A DNA stretch of 25,736 nt from QHWT01 sp046734675 (GCA_046734675.1 JBKPRU010000037.1:1-25736), one strand, 5' to 3'. Shown: positions 12,509 through 21,667, counted from the stretch's first letter. Notes: a model not told the origin generated them from the letters alone. Translations and numbers: made by a program.

Positions 12509-14191
12509 CTACCGTCCGCCGCCAACGGGGCCGCCGCCGCCCCCGATTGGGGCGATCTGCACGGCCTCGAAGTCGACGAGCGACCGGTTGTAATCGATCG
12601 TCGCGTTCAACTCGGACTGCCGCGCCCGCGCCAGGTCGCGCTGCGCCTGGAACAACTCGAACGTCGTCGAGAGGCCGACCGTGAAGCGCTTCTGCTCGGC
12701 CTCGAGCCGCTTCTCGGCGAGCTCGCGCGCCTTGCGCGTCGCCTCGACGCGCTTCAGGTTCGTGTTCACCGAGCGCGCCGCCTCGCGCACCGCCGTGGTG
12801 ATCTGCATCTCGAGGTTCGAGAGGCTCGTCTGCTCCTGCTGTTTCTGCAGGCGACCCTGCGCGACTGCCGCGTCCGCCTGGCTCGTCCCAATCGGATAGG
12901 AGACGTTGAGCGCGAAGCTCCACGTCTTGAAGTCGTTGCCGAACACATCGCGCAGCACATCCCCGAAGCTGCGAACCGCGCCGACCGTGCGTACCGGCAC
13001 GTCGAGCGGATTGCCATTCACATCGGTGTTCGCGAAGTTGTAGAACGTTCCGCCGACACCAGTGACGCCGTAGCGCGCGGTCAGATCGACGCCGGGCAGC
13101 CTCTGATTCTGCGCAAACCGCAGGTTGATATCCGTGGTCTCCATCTGCCGCTTGAACTCGAGGAGATCGGTGCGGTTCGCCAGCGCATTGCGGACGGCGG
13201 CGTCGACGTCAATCTCTTTCGGCGCGAGCACCGGCTGGTCGGTCGGGCGGAACTTCGCCGTCCAGAACCCCGTCTGCGACGGGTTCATGACGAGCGTGCG
13301 CAGCAGATCCTGCGCGCTCTGAATCGCCGCCTCCTGGATGATCACGTTCTCTTCGTTGCTCGCGACCTCGGCCTGCGCGGCGACGATGTCGATCGGCGCC
13401 ATCGTGCCGACTTCCACGCGCGTCTGGTTGTTGCGCAGCGACTCGCGGGCGAGGTCGAGCGACTGCTGCGCGACCTCGAGGCCGGCGACCGCACCCACCA
13501 GGTTGTAGTACGCGGCGCGCACGTTGCGCCCGGTCTGCGTAATGCGCTGCTGCAGCTGGATGTCGGCAATGTGCTGCTGATTCTGAGCCTGCAGCACCTG
13601 CTGCCGCAGCGCGTCGATCTTGAAATTGCGCAGCAGCGGCTGCACGTATTGCGCACTCAGGTTCGAGCCCAACTGCGGACTGAAGGGAACCCGCGGCGCG
13701 TCGGAGATCGCGCGCGAGCCATCGAAGGAGACCGCGTAATTGCCGCCGCCGAACGGCAGCACTTGCTGGACGCCGGCCTGCGTCGCGAAGTTCGTGTTCG
13801 TGACCGCGGCATTCGCACCGCCAAGGGAGAGGAAATCGGTGGGCGGCGCCGTGCTGCTGCGTCGGCTCAGCGTCGAGAACAGCTCCGGCTTGAACGCGCC
13901 GTTCGCGCGCGCGATCCCCAGCGTCTGGATCTGCGGATTGAGGCGCTCCTGCTGAATCCCAAGGTTGTTCTCGAGGGCCAGGCGCACGGCATCGTCGATC
14001 GAAATCGGCTGCCCGTCGGCGACTGGCGAGGGCGGAAGCGTCGGCGCCTGCATCGGACGCGCGGTCGCGGGAGCGGCTGGTGTGGTCTGTCCGGAAGCGG
14101 ACAACGCCATGCCGGAAACGAACAGGAACGCGCCCGCCATCACCACACTCGTACGCGCGAAACGGGCCGCAAATCGCTGATAGAAACGCAT
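12509..14191 (-). CDS. TolC family outer membrane protein
   Basis: A 560-residue outer membrane efflux protein. I use the ATG at 14191, preceded on the minus strand by GGAG; an ATG seven codons earlier is less likely. The N-terminus has a signal peptide (FARTSVVMAGAFLFVSGMALSASG). Two OEP domains follow: one with SIDDAVRLALENNLGIQQERL and long helices rich in Gln and Ala (LQAQNQQHIADIQLQQRITQ), and a second from about residue 330 with VDAAVRNALANRTDLLEFKRQ and AEKRLEAEQKRFTVGLSTTFELFQAQRDLARAR, the hallmark coiled-coil helices of TolC. The C-terminal tail is Gly-rich. Members form trimeric export channels; no inner-membrane pump or adaptor gene is adjacent, so the substrate is unknown. Confidence 0.9.
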   Translation of the reverse strand: MRFYQRFAARFARTSVVMAGAFLFVSGMALSASGQTTPAAPATARPMQAPTLPPSPVADGQPISIDDAVRLALENNLGIQQERLNPQIQTLGIARANGAFKPELFSTLSRRSSTAPPTDFLSLGGANAAVTNTNFATQAGVQQVLPFGGGNYAVSFDGSRAISDAPRVPFSPQLGSNLSAQYVQPLLRNFKIDALRQQVLQAQNQQHIADIQLQQRITQTGRNVRAAYYNLVGAVAGLEVAQQSLDLARESLRNNQTRVEVGTMAPIDIVAAQAEVASNEENVIIQEAAIQSAQDLLRTLVMNPSQTGFWTAKFRPTDQPVLAPKEIDVDAAVRNALANRTDLLEFKRQMETTDINLRFAQNQRLPGVDLTARYGVTGVGGTFYNFANTDVNGNPLDVPVRTVGAVRSFGDVLRDVFGNDFKTWSFALNVSYPIGTSQADAAVAQGRLQKQQEQTSLSNLEMQITTAVREAARSVNTNLKRVEATRKARELAEKRLEAEQKRFTVGLSTTFELFQAQRDLARARQSELNATIDYNRSLVDFEAVQIAPIGGGGGPVGGGR

Positions 14192-14272
14192 TACAGTATT
14201 CTCCAGATACAAATAACCCAGGGCGTTAGACGGGTCATGAGCAAGATCCGTTCTGCGGCCAGGACCTCAACC

Positions 14273-16735
14273 ATGATAGATAAATGCCTCCGCAAGCCCA
14301 CGTTCGCCCTCTTGGCGGGCGTGTCTCTCGTCGCGCCCGCGCTCCTGGCCCAGGCGCCACCTTCAAAAGACGTCCGGTTCGCGCTGACGGTCGACAGCAT
14401 CATGCGAGGCCCCGCGCTGGTCGGCTATCCGCCCGACGGTCTGCGCTGGTCCGCCGATTCCCAGAAGCTGTACTTCGAGTGGCGGAAGCCGGGTGAAGAC
14501 GAGGCGTCGACGTATGTCGTGCCGCGCGACGGCGGGTCGCCTGCGAAGCTGACCGACGAGCAGAAGAAGACCGCGCCGCCGGCGACCGGCCGTTGGGACA
14601 AAGCGCACCGCCGCGTGATCTTCGTCGACAAGGGGGACATCGTCCTGCTCGAGGCGAACGGGACGCGCCGTCAGATCACGCGGACGAGCGCCACCGAGAG
14701 CAATCCGCGATGGGCGCGCCGTGACGCCGCCATCACCTACGTGCGCGACGGCAACCTGTTCGTCGTCTCTGCTGACGGAACCGGTCCCGCGATGGTCGAG
14801 CAACTGACCGACGTCGCTCCGAAGAAAACCGATCCGCGCCTCACCGACAGTCAGAAGTTCATTCGCGACGAAGAAGAGAAGCTGCTCGACGCCGTGCGCG
14901 AGCAGAAAGAAAAGAAGAAGAAGGCGGACGAGAAAGAGAAGCAGGACAAGCTGCCGGCGTTCGATCTGCAGGATCGGCAGTCGGCGACCGACCTGATGCT
15001 GTCACCCGACGACACGCACGTCTTCATCCTCGTCGCCGAGCGCCCCGTCGGCTCTCGCAACGTGATCGTCCCGAATTACGTGAACGAGACCGGCTACACG
15101 GAAGACATTCCGGGGCGGACGGTGGTCGGCGATACGCAGGACCGGCGGCTGCTCGCGGTACTCGACCTGAAGAGCGGCAAGTCCGTGTGGGCCGACGGCA
15201 GCTTCGCGCCGCCCGTGGACGACAGTGAGAAGGCCGCCGCCCCGCCGAGTCCGCCGGCCGCACCGGAGAAAGATGCGCCGCAGACCCCGAAGCCCGGTCG
15301 CCGCGCCGACCGCGAGATCCGCTGGTCGATGCCCGAAGTGTCCGACGACGGGAGGTACGTCGTCGCTGGGGCGCGCTCCGCGGACAACAAGGATCGCTGG
15401 TACGTCGTCGTCGATCCCGAGTCGGGCAAGACGCGCGTCATCGACACCTTGCATGATGACGCGTGGATTCGTGAAGCGGGCGCCGGCTTTGGTTCGACGG
15501 GCGCGTCGTTCCTGCCGGACAACCGCCGCATCTGGTTTCTGTCCGAACGCGACGGCTGGATGCATCTCTACACGCTCGATGTGAGCGATCCGTCGGCGAA
15601 GGCGAAGCAGCTGACGTCGGGCAAGTGGGAGATCACGAACGCGGAGCTCGCGCACGACGAAAAGAAGTTCTACATCACGAGCACGGAGGAACACCCGGGC
15701 GAGCGGCACCTGTATGCCCTTCCGGTCGACGGCGGATCGCGCACGAAAATCACGTCGATGACCGGCGCCAACCTTGCCGAGGTCTCACCCGACGACTCGA
15801 CGATCGGCTTCGTCCACTCGTACAGCAACCGTCCGCCGGAAGTCTTCGTCATGGCGCACGCACGCGGCGCCGAAGCGCGCCAGGTGACGACGACGCCCAC
15901 CGAGGAGTGGCGCTCGTTCAACTGGATCGACCCGAAGGTGATCACGTTCAAGGCGCGCGACGGCGTCGACGTCTACGCGCGGCTGTTCACGCCCGAGATG
16001 ATTGGCGCGCGGCGCGATCTCGTGCACCCGGGCGTGGTGTTCGTCCACGGCGCCGGCTACGCGCAGAACGCGCACAAGTACTGGGCAAGCTACTTCCGCG
16101 AATACATGTTCCACAATCTGCTCGCAGCGCGCGGTTACGTGGTGCTCGACGTCGACTATCGCGCCAGTTCGGGCTACGGCCGCGACTGGCGCACCGCGAT
16201 CTACCGTCATATGGGCGGCAAGGATCTCGAAGACATCGTCGACGGGGCGAAGTATCTCGTCGCGAAGGAGCAGGTGAATGCGAAGCGCATTGGCGTGTAC
16301 GGCGGCAGCTACGGAGGGTTCATCACGTTGATGGCGATGTTCACGACGCCCGACGTGTTTGCGGCGGGCGCGGCGCTCAGGCCGGTGACCGACTGGGCCC
16401 ATTACAATCACGGATACACGTCGAACATCCTCAACATCCCGCAACAGGACGCCGAGGCGTATCGCCGCAGCTCACCGATTTATTTCGCCGACGGCTTGAA
16501 GGGCGCGCTGCTCATCTGCCACGGCATGGTGGATACGAACGTGCTGTTCCAGGATTCGGTGCGGCTGGCCGAGCGGCTGATCGAGCTGCGCAAGGAGAAC
16601 TGGGAGCTCGCCCCTTATCCGGTCGAGAACCATGCCTTCGAGCGAGAAACGAGCTGGGCCGACGAGTACAAGCGGATCCTGAAGCTGTTCGACGAGAACC
16701 TGCGGAACGGCAAGTCCGCGCGGAGCACGAACTGA
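14273..16735 (+). CDS. S9 family peptidase (prolyl oligopeptidase / DPP-IV type), exported
   Basis: An 820-residue protein from the ATG at 14273; an in-frame ATG at 14237 would add 12 residues. MIDKCLRKPTFALLAGVSLVAPALLAQA is a signal peptide. An N-terminal beta-propeller (DGLRWSADSQKLYFEW, NPRWARRDAAITYV, NAELAHDEKKFYI and others) precedes an alpha/beta hydrolase domain with catalytic Ser679 in GGSYGG, Asp754 in HGMVDTN and His787 in ENHAFE; the spacing agrees with DPP-IV-like peptidases. A highly charged Lys/Glu segment (about residues 195-222) and a Pro/Ala-rich loop (about 322-343) are insertions in the propeller. Expected to cleave peptides in the periplasm. Its stop overlaps the ATG of pyrE. 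Confidence 0.93.
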   Translation: MIDKCLRKPTFALLAGVSLVAPALLAQAPPSKDVRFALTVDSIMRGPALVGYPPDGLRWSADSQKLYFEWRKPGEDEASTYVVPRDGGSPAKLTDEQKKTAPPATGRWDKAHRRVIFVDKGDIVLLEANGTRRQITRTSATESNPRWARRDAAITYVRDGNLFVVSADGTGPAMVEQLTDVAPKKTDPRLTDSQKFIRDEEEKLLDAVREQKEKKKKADEKEKQDKLPAFDLQDRQSATDLMLSPDDTHVFILVAERPVGSRNVIVPNYVNETGYTEDIPGRTVVGDTQDRRLLAVLDLKSGKSVWADGSFAPPVDDSEKAAAPPSPPAAPEKDAPQTPKPGRRADREIRWSMPEVSDDGRYVVAGARSADNKDRWYVVVDPESGKTRVIDTLHDDAWIREAGAGFGSTGASFLPDNRRIWFLSERDGWMHLYTLDVSDPSAKAKQLTSGKWEITNAELAHDEKKFYITSTEEHPGERHLYALPVDGGSRTKITSMTGANLAEVSPDDSTIGFVHSYSNRPPEVFVMAHARGAEARQVTTTPTEEWRSFNWIDPKVITFKARDGVDVYARLFTPEMIGARRDLVHPGVVFVHGAGYAQNAHKYWASYFREYMFHNLLAARGYVVLDVDYRASSGYGRDWRTAIYRHMGGKDLEDIVDGAKYLVAKEQVNAKRIGVYGGSYGGFITLMAMFTTPDVFAAGAALRPVTDWAHYNHGYTSNILNIPQQDAEAYRRSSPIYFADGLKGALLICHGMVDTNVLFQDSVRLAERLIELRKENWELAPYPVENHAFERETSWADEYKRILKLFDENLRNGKSARSTN

Positions 16736-17304
16736 TGACCGAACGCGAGATTCTCGATCACTTCCGCCAGTCGGGCGCGCTGCTCGAGGGGCACTTCCGG
16801 CTCTCGTCGGGGCTGCACAGCGATCGCTACCTGCAGAGCGCGCTGGTGCTGCAGTATCCGGACCTCGCGGAGCAGCTGGGCGAGGCGCTTGCGGAGCGCA
16901 CCCGTCATCTGCAGCCGACCGCGGTGCTCTCGCCCGCGCTTGGCGGCATCGTCATCGGCCAGGAAGTCGGGCGCGCGCTGAACGTACGCGCGCAGTTCGC
17001 CGAGCGGCAGGATCGCACGCTGGTGCTGCGGCGCGGGTTCACCTTGTCGTCCGACGATCGCGTCCTCGTCGTCGAGGACGTCATTACGACGGGCGGATCG
17101 ACCCGCGAGACGATCGCGGTGGCCGAAACGGCGGGCGCGTCGGTGGTCGGTGCGGCGGCCATCGTCGATCGGGCCGGCGGGACCGCGCAGCTCGACGTGC
17201 CGCTCCAGGCGCTCGTGCGGCTCGAAGTCCCGAGCTACCAGCCGGACGCCTGTCCGTTGTGCGCGAAGGGCGTGCCCGTCACGAAACCCGGCTCGCGCGC
17301 CTGA
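16735..17304 (+). CDS. pyrE: Orotate phosphoribosyltransferase
   Basis: A 189-residue type I phosphoribosyltransferase converting orotate and PRPP to OMP. The N-terminal GHFRLSSGLHSDRYLQ is the typical orotate-binding start, SPALGGIVIGQEVGRAL the pyrophosphate loop, and VLVVEDVITTGGST the PRPP loop. The C-terminus CPLCAKGVPVTKPGSR is seen in many bacterial PyrE proteins. The ATG overlaps the TGA of the S9 peptidase by one base. It lies 10 kb from the pyr operon and has no visible PyrR-type leader of its own, so it may not be under the same control. Confidence 0.95.
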   Translation: MTEREILDHFRQSGALLEGHFRLSSGLHSDRYLQSALVLQYPDLAEQLGEALAERTRHLQPTAVLSPALGGIVIGQEVGRALNVRAQFAERQDRTLVLRRGFTLSSDDRVLVVEDVITTGGSTRETIAVAETAGASVVGAAAIVDRAGGTAQLDVPLQALVRLEVPSYQPDACPLCAKGVPVTKPGSRA

Positions 17305-17310
17305 CACACG

Positions 17311-17366
17311 AAAAAAGGGGACAGCCCCCATTTTTTGCAAAAAAAGGGGACAGCCCCCTTTTTTTG
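17311..17366. repeat. Two tandem 28-bp palindromic repeats, possible bidirectional terminator
   Basis: Copy 1 (17311-17338) and copy 2 (17339-17366) each consist of an A-run, GGGG, ACAG, CCCC(C) and a T-run. Each can form a hairpin of A/T and G/C pairs with a short ACAGC loop, and the T-run allows intrinsic termination on either strand. Very similar A-GGGGACAG-CCCC-T elements recur in many bacterial genomes, in my recollection near REP-associated transposases; that link cannot be checked here. They sit between pyrE and truA, ending 2 bp before the first candidate truA start. Confidence 0.8.
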
Positions 17367-17367
17367 T

Positions 17368-18132
17368 ATGTTGGCAGGCGACGTGCGGACCATCCGACTC
17401 CTCCTTCAATACGACGGCCGGGAATTCGTCGGCTGGCAGCGGCAGGAGCGCGGGGTCTCGATCCAGGGGACGATCGAGGACGCGCTGGCGAAGATTGACG
17501 GGGGCGCGGTCACGCTGCACGGCGCGGGGCGCACCGACGCCGGCGTGCACGCGCTCGGACAGGTCGCGAGCGCGCGGATGAACTCCCCCCTCGACGACGA
17601 GACGCTGGCGCGCGCGCTCAACGCCAACCTGCCGCCCGCCGTCCGTGTCGTCGACGTCGCCACCGTCGCCGACGATTTCCACGCGCGCTTCAGCGCCCGA
17701 TCGAAAACCTACGAGTACCGCATCTGGAACGGCGCGGCGATCCCGCCCTTCATCCGCCAGTACGCCTGGCACGTCCCGCAGCGACTCGCCGTCGACGTGA
17801 TGCAGCAGGCCGCGAACGCGTTCATCGGCGAGCACGACTTCGCCGCCTTCCAGGGGACGGGCAGCACGGTGCACACGACCGTCCGCACCGTCACGTCGGC
17901 GCGATGGATCGAGGGGGAGCCCAACGCCGGCGGACGGCTGCTGTCGTTCGAGATGTCCGGCGCGGGATTCCTGCGCCACATGGTGCGTGCCGTCACGGGC
18001 ACCCTGATCGAGATCGGCCTGGGACGTCGTGCCGCTGATGACATCCCGCGCCTGCTCGCGTCCCGCGATCGATCCCAGGCCGGCCGCACCGCGCCCGCGT
18101 GCGGGCTGTTCCTGATGCGGGTGGAGTATTGA
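17368..18132 (+). CDS. truA: tRNA pseudouridine synthase A (positions 38-40)
   Basis: A 254-residue enzyme that isomerises uridine at positions 38, 39 and 40 of tRNA anticodon arms. The catalytic Asp is in GAGRTDAGVHA (residue 57 from this start). FHARFSARSKTYEYRIWN, HDFAAFQGTGS and GAGFLRHMVRAVTGTL are conserved TruA blocks. The first ATG (17368) directly follows the palindromic repeats and lacks a ribosome binding site; the GTG at 17383, with GGCAGG just upstream, gives the more usual start MRTIRLLLQYDG and may be the native one. Nothing links it functionally to pyrE. Confidence 0.93.
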   Translation: MLAGDVRTIRLLLQYDGREFVGWQRQERGVSIQGTIEDALAKIDGGAVTLHGAGRTDAGVHALGQVASARMNSPLDDETLARALNANLPPAVRVVDVATVADDFHARFSARSKTYEYRIWNGAAIPPFIRQYAWHVPQRLAVDVMQQAANAFIGEHDFAAFQGTGSTVHTTVRTVTSARWIEGEPNAGGRLLSFEMSGAGFLRHMVRAVTGTLIEIGLGRRAADDIPRLLASRDRSQAGRTAPACGLFLMRVEY

Positions 18133-18141
18133 CGCCGAGTC

Positions 18142-18161
18142 GCCGGGTCTAAAGACCCGGC
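18142..18161. repeat. Short palindromic REP-like element, possible terminator
   Basis: GCCGGGTCT and AGACCCGGC form a perfect 9-bp stem around AA, followed by CTACA. It lies between the convergent truA and GT-C genes, where a terminator is expected, but lacks a T-run. The form is like dispersed REP-type palindromes; only one copy is in the window. Confidence 0.65.
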
Positions 18162-18191
18162 CTACACAGTCATAACGGGGCGCCAACGTGC

Positions 18192-19994
18192 TCACAGCGG
18201 GTGAATCCGCACGTACCACACGCGCAGCGAGACGGGCATGTCGGGCGAAAGCCATGCGTAGTTCCGGCCGGCGGCTTTCGCGGGAATCGCCGCGTCGGCG
18301 ACGAGCTGCAGGACGGCCCGTCCAGGCCGAACCATGGCCGCGTCGACATCAACGGTGTAGGACCCGACGCGCTGGGGATCCCATGTCAGCCCGAAGCGCC
18401 GCAGCAGACGACCGTTCAGCAGCAGCGTGAGCTCGCGCGGCGACCCGGGCGTCGCCGGATCGAGGCGGACGGTGAGTCGATACGCCCGTGCCTCGGCCAG
18501 CGGCAGCTCGATCGACGCACGCGTCCCGACAACGACGCGCGCCGTGACCGCGCCGTCGGTGCGCCAATCCGAGAATCCACGCGAGTAGAACACGCCGCCG
18601 CGGCTACCCGCATCGATCGTCACTGGCTCGCCGTGACGAAGCGTCTCGGCGTCCGCCGCGTACGGCAGATACCGATACGCGGCGATGCACAGGAACATCG
18701 CGAGCGCGCCGGCTACGGCGGTGGCGATCGCGCGCGGCTGCAGCGCGGCGCGCCAGCGCTCGCCGACGCGCAGGGTGACGGCGGTGCGCACCAGCCACTC
18801 GACGGCATACCACGCGGCGATCAGATAAATCGGGTACACGTGCATGACGAAGCGCCACTCGCCGCCCCCCGCGATGTTCCACGTGAACGCGTACGGCACG
18901 AGCGACGACATCATGACGACGAGCAGCAGGCGGCCGTTGCGAGTGACGACGAACAGCAGCAGGCCCGCAATCGCGAGCCACTGCAGCGCCCGCCCGGCGT
19001 AAGGAATCCACACGTTGTAGCTCGCCCATTTGTTGCTCATCGGCCAGACGAAGATTCCGGTGACCGCCGTGTCGAGCTGCCGGATCGGACGGCTGGTGAT
19101 CTTGCTGCGCACGTAGGAGAGCGCACTCATCGGCGCGACATACGACGCGCCTTCGCCGGCGCGGTAGTAGACGGTGTGTGCGTTGATCGAGATCAGCGGA
19201 TCGCCGAGCTGCCGCCAGCAGTTGACGATGTAAGGAGCGACGAGCCCCGCGGCAATGAGCGCGGTGACGGCGACCATGCCGGCACGCTCGCGGCGGCCCG
19301 CGTGCGGCCCGTCGACGTAGGCGACGGCGAGCGCGGGCACGAGCCACGAGACCGACGTGATGCGCGTCAGGCAGGCGAGCGCGCCAAGCACGCCTGCGGC
19401 AAGCGCGCGATCGACCGTCCACGTCTGCCGCAGCCGCACGATCGCCCACGTCGTCAGGACGAGCATGCAGGTGAAGGTGTCGTCGCGCCAGCCGTCCGGC
19501 GCCCAGCCGATCGCATCGAATTCGATGGCGAGGCAGAGCGCCGCGAGCAGGCCGATCGGCGTCGAGAACGCGGCGCGGCCGAGGAGGAAGGTCGCAAAGA
19601 TCGCGAGCGTCGACATCGATGCGGACGCGAAACTGATTCCGACGTCCTGCCAGTCGAGCAGCCACAACCAGAGCCGCGTCCAGGCGAGGAACACCGGCTC
19701 GCGAACGTGCGCCTGGTAGAACGAGCGCATGTCGCGCGCGAAACGCAGGTATCCCCACGGGTCGCCACCGATGTATGGGTTCGGCTCGGGCCACCAGACG
19801 TATTCGCTCGGTTTGAGATGCTGTGCGATCGGCGTTGCCGACGCGGTGATCACGCGAGCCCAGGCGGGATGATCGATCGGTCCGTAGCGGACGTTGAGCA
19901 CGTCCAGCCGCAACACGGCGCCGTATACGGTGATGAGCAGCGCAGCCATGATCGGCAGCGCCGCGCGCACGCGCGCAATCCTCGAGCTGTCCAC
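18192..19994 (-). CDS. GT-C-like membrane glycosyltransferase with C-terminal beta domain
   Basis: A 600-residue polytopic membrane protein from a GTG at 19994. About eleven to thirteen hydrophobic segments span residues 10-440. The first periplasmic loop carries YIGGDPWGYLRFARDM (Asp78), in the place of the catalytic acidic residue of GT-C enzymes such as PMT and ArnT (GT39/GT83), and a second acidic site is in GWAPDGWRDDTF. This suggests transfer of a sugar from a polyprenyl carrier to an envelope acceptor (inference). Residues about 450-600 form a soluble beta-rich domain (YRLTVRLDP, LTLLLNGRLLRRF), resembling a carbohydrate-binding sandwich. It is transcribed away from a second GT-C-like gene with only 22 bp between starts. 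Confidence 0.8.
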   Translation of the reverse strand: MDSSRIARVRAALPIMAALLITVYGAVLRLDVLNVRYGPIDHPAWARVITASATPIAQHLKPSEYVWWPEPNPYIGGDPWGYLRFARDMRSFYQAHVREPVFLAWTRLWLWLLDWQDVGISFASASMSTLAIFATFLLGRAAFSTPIGLLAALCLAIEFDAIGWAPDGWRDDTFTCMLVLTTWAIVRLRQTWTVDRALAAGVLGALACLTRITSVSWLVPALAVAYVDGPHAGRRERAGMVAVTALIAAGLVAPYIVNCWRQLGDPLISINAHTVYYRAGEGASYVAPMSALSYVRSKITSRPIRQLDTAVTGIFVWPMSNKWASYNVWIPYAGRALQWLAIAGLLLFVVTRNGRLLLVVMMSSLVPYAFTWNIAGGGEWRFVMHVYPIYLIAAWYAVEWLVRTAVTLRVGERWRAALQPRAIATAVAGALAMFLCIAAYRYLPYAADAETLRHGEPVTIDAGSRGGVFYSRGFSDWRTDGAVTARVVVGTRASIELPLAEARAYRLTVRLDPATPGSPRELTLLLNGRLLRRFGLTWDPQRVGSYTVDVDAAMVRPGRAVLQLVADAAIPAKAAGRNYAWLSPDMPVSLRVWYVRIHPL

Positions 19995-20000
19995 CGCCCG

Positions 20001-20010
20001 TATACTTTAT
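20001..20010. promoter_or_regulatory. AT-rich box between divergent GT-C genes, candidate -10 for either strand
   Basis: TATACTTTAT is the only AT-rich stretch in the 22 bp between the two start codons. It reads as a good -10 (TATACT) on the plus strand and as TAAAGT/GTATAC on the minus. No -35 is recognisable. Initiation here would leave a leader of only a few bases. Confidence 0.35.
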
Positions 20011-20016
20011 CAATCG

Positions 20017-21636
20017 ATGAACACCGCAGATCGAGAAGCGGGCGCGGTCACGCCGCTGACCACCCGCGTGCGCCTGCTGCTCGCCGCGATTGTCGCAGCC
20101 GGCCTCGCCCTTCGCCTGATCTACCTGCTCATCGCGGTGCGCACGCCCGGGTTCACGTGGGCGGATCCCGACGGCTACCTGCACAACGCGCTGCTGCTGG
20201 CGCGCCCTGACGGCTGGCACTGGTCGTTCGACGTCGCGAAGTACCACGCGGGCGGGCGCATCTACGCGCTGCCCGCGCTCTACTCGATCTTTCTCTCGTT
20301 CGTGGCACTGCTGCCGGGCCTCCCAGTGACGGCGCTGGTCGCGCAGATCGTGCTGTCGACGATGGCGATCGTGCTCGTCTTTGCGCTCGGCCGTTACCTG
20401 CACTCGCCGGCGGCCGGCCTCTGGGCGAGCGCGGCCTACGCGGCGTCATTCCCCAACATCTTCAACGTGTGGTCAACGTCGCAGGAGTCGCTCTACATTC
20501 CGCTCGTGCTCGCCGCGTTCGTGCTTTACGCGCGCGCGCTCGTGCGCAACGCCGGCCTGCTGGCCTTTGCGATCGCCGGCGCGGTGCTTGGCCTCGCCGC
20601 GCTGACGCGCTCGATGCCGCTCTTCTTCGTCGGACCCTTCGTCGCGCTTCACGTGGCCATCGCAGCCGATCGCCGCGCCGCGCTCCGTCAATCCGCCGCC
20701 TGTCTCGCCGGCTTCGCCCTCGTCGTCGTGCCGTACTGCATCGGCCTCTCGCGCGAGCTCGGACAGCTGACGATCGTCGACAGCCACACGGGATTCCGCG
20801 TCGAGTCCGATCAGGCCGGGTCGCAGGCACCGGGGCTGTCGAACACGGCGGGGGCGTTGTGGAATCTCGTCGCCGCGGATCCGCCGCGGTTCGCGCAGAG
20901 CTTCGGCGAGCGGATTCGTACGCTGCTCTACGTCAACGGCGGACGGCTGTTGCAGATCTACGTGGTCGCCGGCAACGAGGCGACGGCCACGCTGTGGAAG
21001 GTGCTCGTGCACATCGGCACCGACCTGCTGCTCATCGCGGCGGCGATCCTGGTCTGGCCAGGCGCGGTGCTGTGCCGGAACCGGCGCCTTGCCATGGTGC
21101 TCCTGCTCTGGGCCGCGGTGAACATCGTCATCGTCGGGCTGAGCGGGTTCGGCGGCGCGCGTCTGCGGGCGCCGTTCGAGCCGATGCTGCTCGTCATCGG
21201 CGCAGTCGTGCTCGCGGGTGGATGGCGGCGTCCCTCGTTGCCGCTCGCGGTCGCGACGCTGCTCTGTGCCGCCGGGACGGCGCTGCTCGTCGTCCCGCAG
21301 CTGCCGCGCAGCTTTCGCAGCTGGCCCGACTACGGCGTCGCGTGGCCATCCGTGCTGGATCGGCGCGCCGGGGTGATTCGCGGCACGGGCGCGTTGAACG
21401 TGCCGGCCTACAACGGGACCGCGTCGGTGCGGCTCGACCCGATGTCCGCGCCGCGTCCTGTGCAGGTCGACGTGCGCGCCGACGGCGTGACGGTGCGGTC
21501 GGTGCGCCTCGAGCGCGAGATCGAGGCGATTGCGTGGCCGTGGCCGCGGCGCGGGCTGGCGTTCGCGGAGCTGGAGGCGCGGGACGTCGAGACGGCGCGT
21601 CCGGCCGACGTGCGGATCGAGGTCGGCCCGCGCTAA
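20017..21636 (+). CDS. GT-C-like membrane glycosyltransferase
   Basis: A 539-residue polytopic membrane protein. The frame is open from 19894, but the ATG at 20017 gives the normal start with a short cytoplasmic segment before the first membrane helix (VRLLLAAIVAAGLALRLIYLLIAV). WADPDGYLHNALLLARPD (Asp50, Asp52) in the first external loop matches the acidic motif of GT39-like GT-C transferases; about eleven hydrophobic helices follow. A C-terminal region from about residue 430 (GALNVPAYNGTASVRLDP) is beta-rich and soluble, as in the divergent neighbour, so the pair may share an acceptor. The gene ends 46 bp before uppS. Confidence 0.8.
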   Translation: MNTADREAGAVTPLTTRVRLLLAAIVAAGLALRLIYLLIAVRTPGFTWADPDGYLHNALLLARPDGWHWSFDVAKYHAGGRIYALPALYSIFLSFVALLPGLPVTALVAQIVLSTMAIVLVFALGRYLHSPAAGLWASAAYAASFPNIFNVWSTSQESLYIPLVLAAFVLYARALVRNAGLLAFAIAGAVLGLAALTRSMPLFFVGPFVALHVAIAADRRAALRQSAACLAGFALVVVPYCIGLSRELGQLTIVDSHTGFRVESDQAGSQAPGLSNTAGALWNLVAADPPRFAQSFGERIRTLLYVNGGRLLQIYVVAGNEATATLWKVLVHIGTDLLLIAAAILVWPGAVLCRNRRLAMVLLLWAAVNIVIVGLSGFGGARLRAPFEPMLLVIGAVVLAGGWRRPSLPLAVATLLCAAGTALLVVPQLPRSFRSWPDYGVAWPSVLDRRAGVIRGTGALNVPAYNGTASVRLDPMSAPRPVQVDVRADGVTVRSVRLEREIEAIAWPWPRRGLAFAELEARDVETARPADVRIEVGPR

Positions 21637-21638
21637 CT

Positions 21639-21667
21639 TTGCATCTTATAGCGACGCGGACTATCAT
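21639..21667 (+). promoter_or_regulatory. Candidate promoter for uppS-cdsA
   Basis: TTGCAT (21639-21644) and TATCAT (21662-21667) are separated by 17 bp, the ideal spacing; the -10 matches five of six positions and the -35 three. Transcription would begin near 21674, a few bases before the uppS ATG. Confidence 0.4.

Noticed and set aside
13571..14272. Upstream extension of the S9 peptidase frame by about 234 residues
   Set aside because: The extension is antisense to the TolC-family gene and would bury the signal peptide; the start near 14273 fits an exported protein.
14192..14272. Strong divergent promoters between the TolC-family and S9 peptidase genes
   Set aside because: The region must contain promoters, but I find no pair of boxes with good spacing on either strand and so call none.
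18201..20210. 669-residue open frame on the plus strand
   Set aside because: It is antisense to the GT-C-like gene, has a charged low-complexity composition with no membrane segments or motifs, and is typical of shadow frames in GC-rich DNA.
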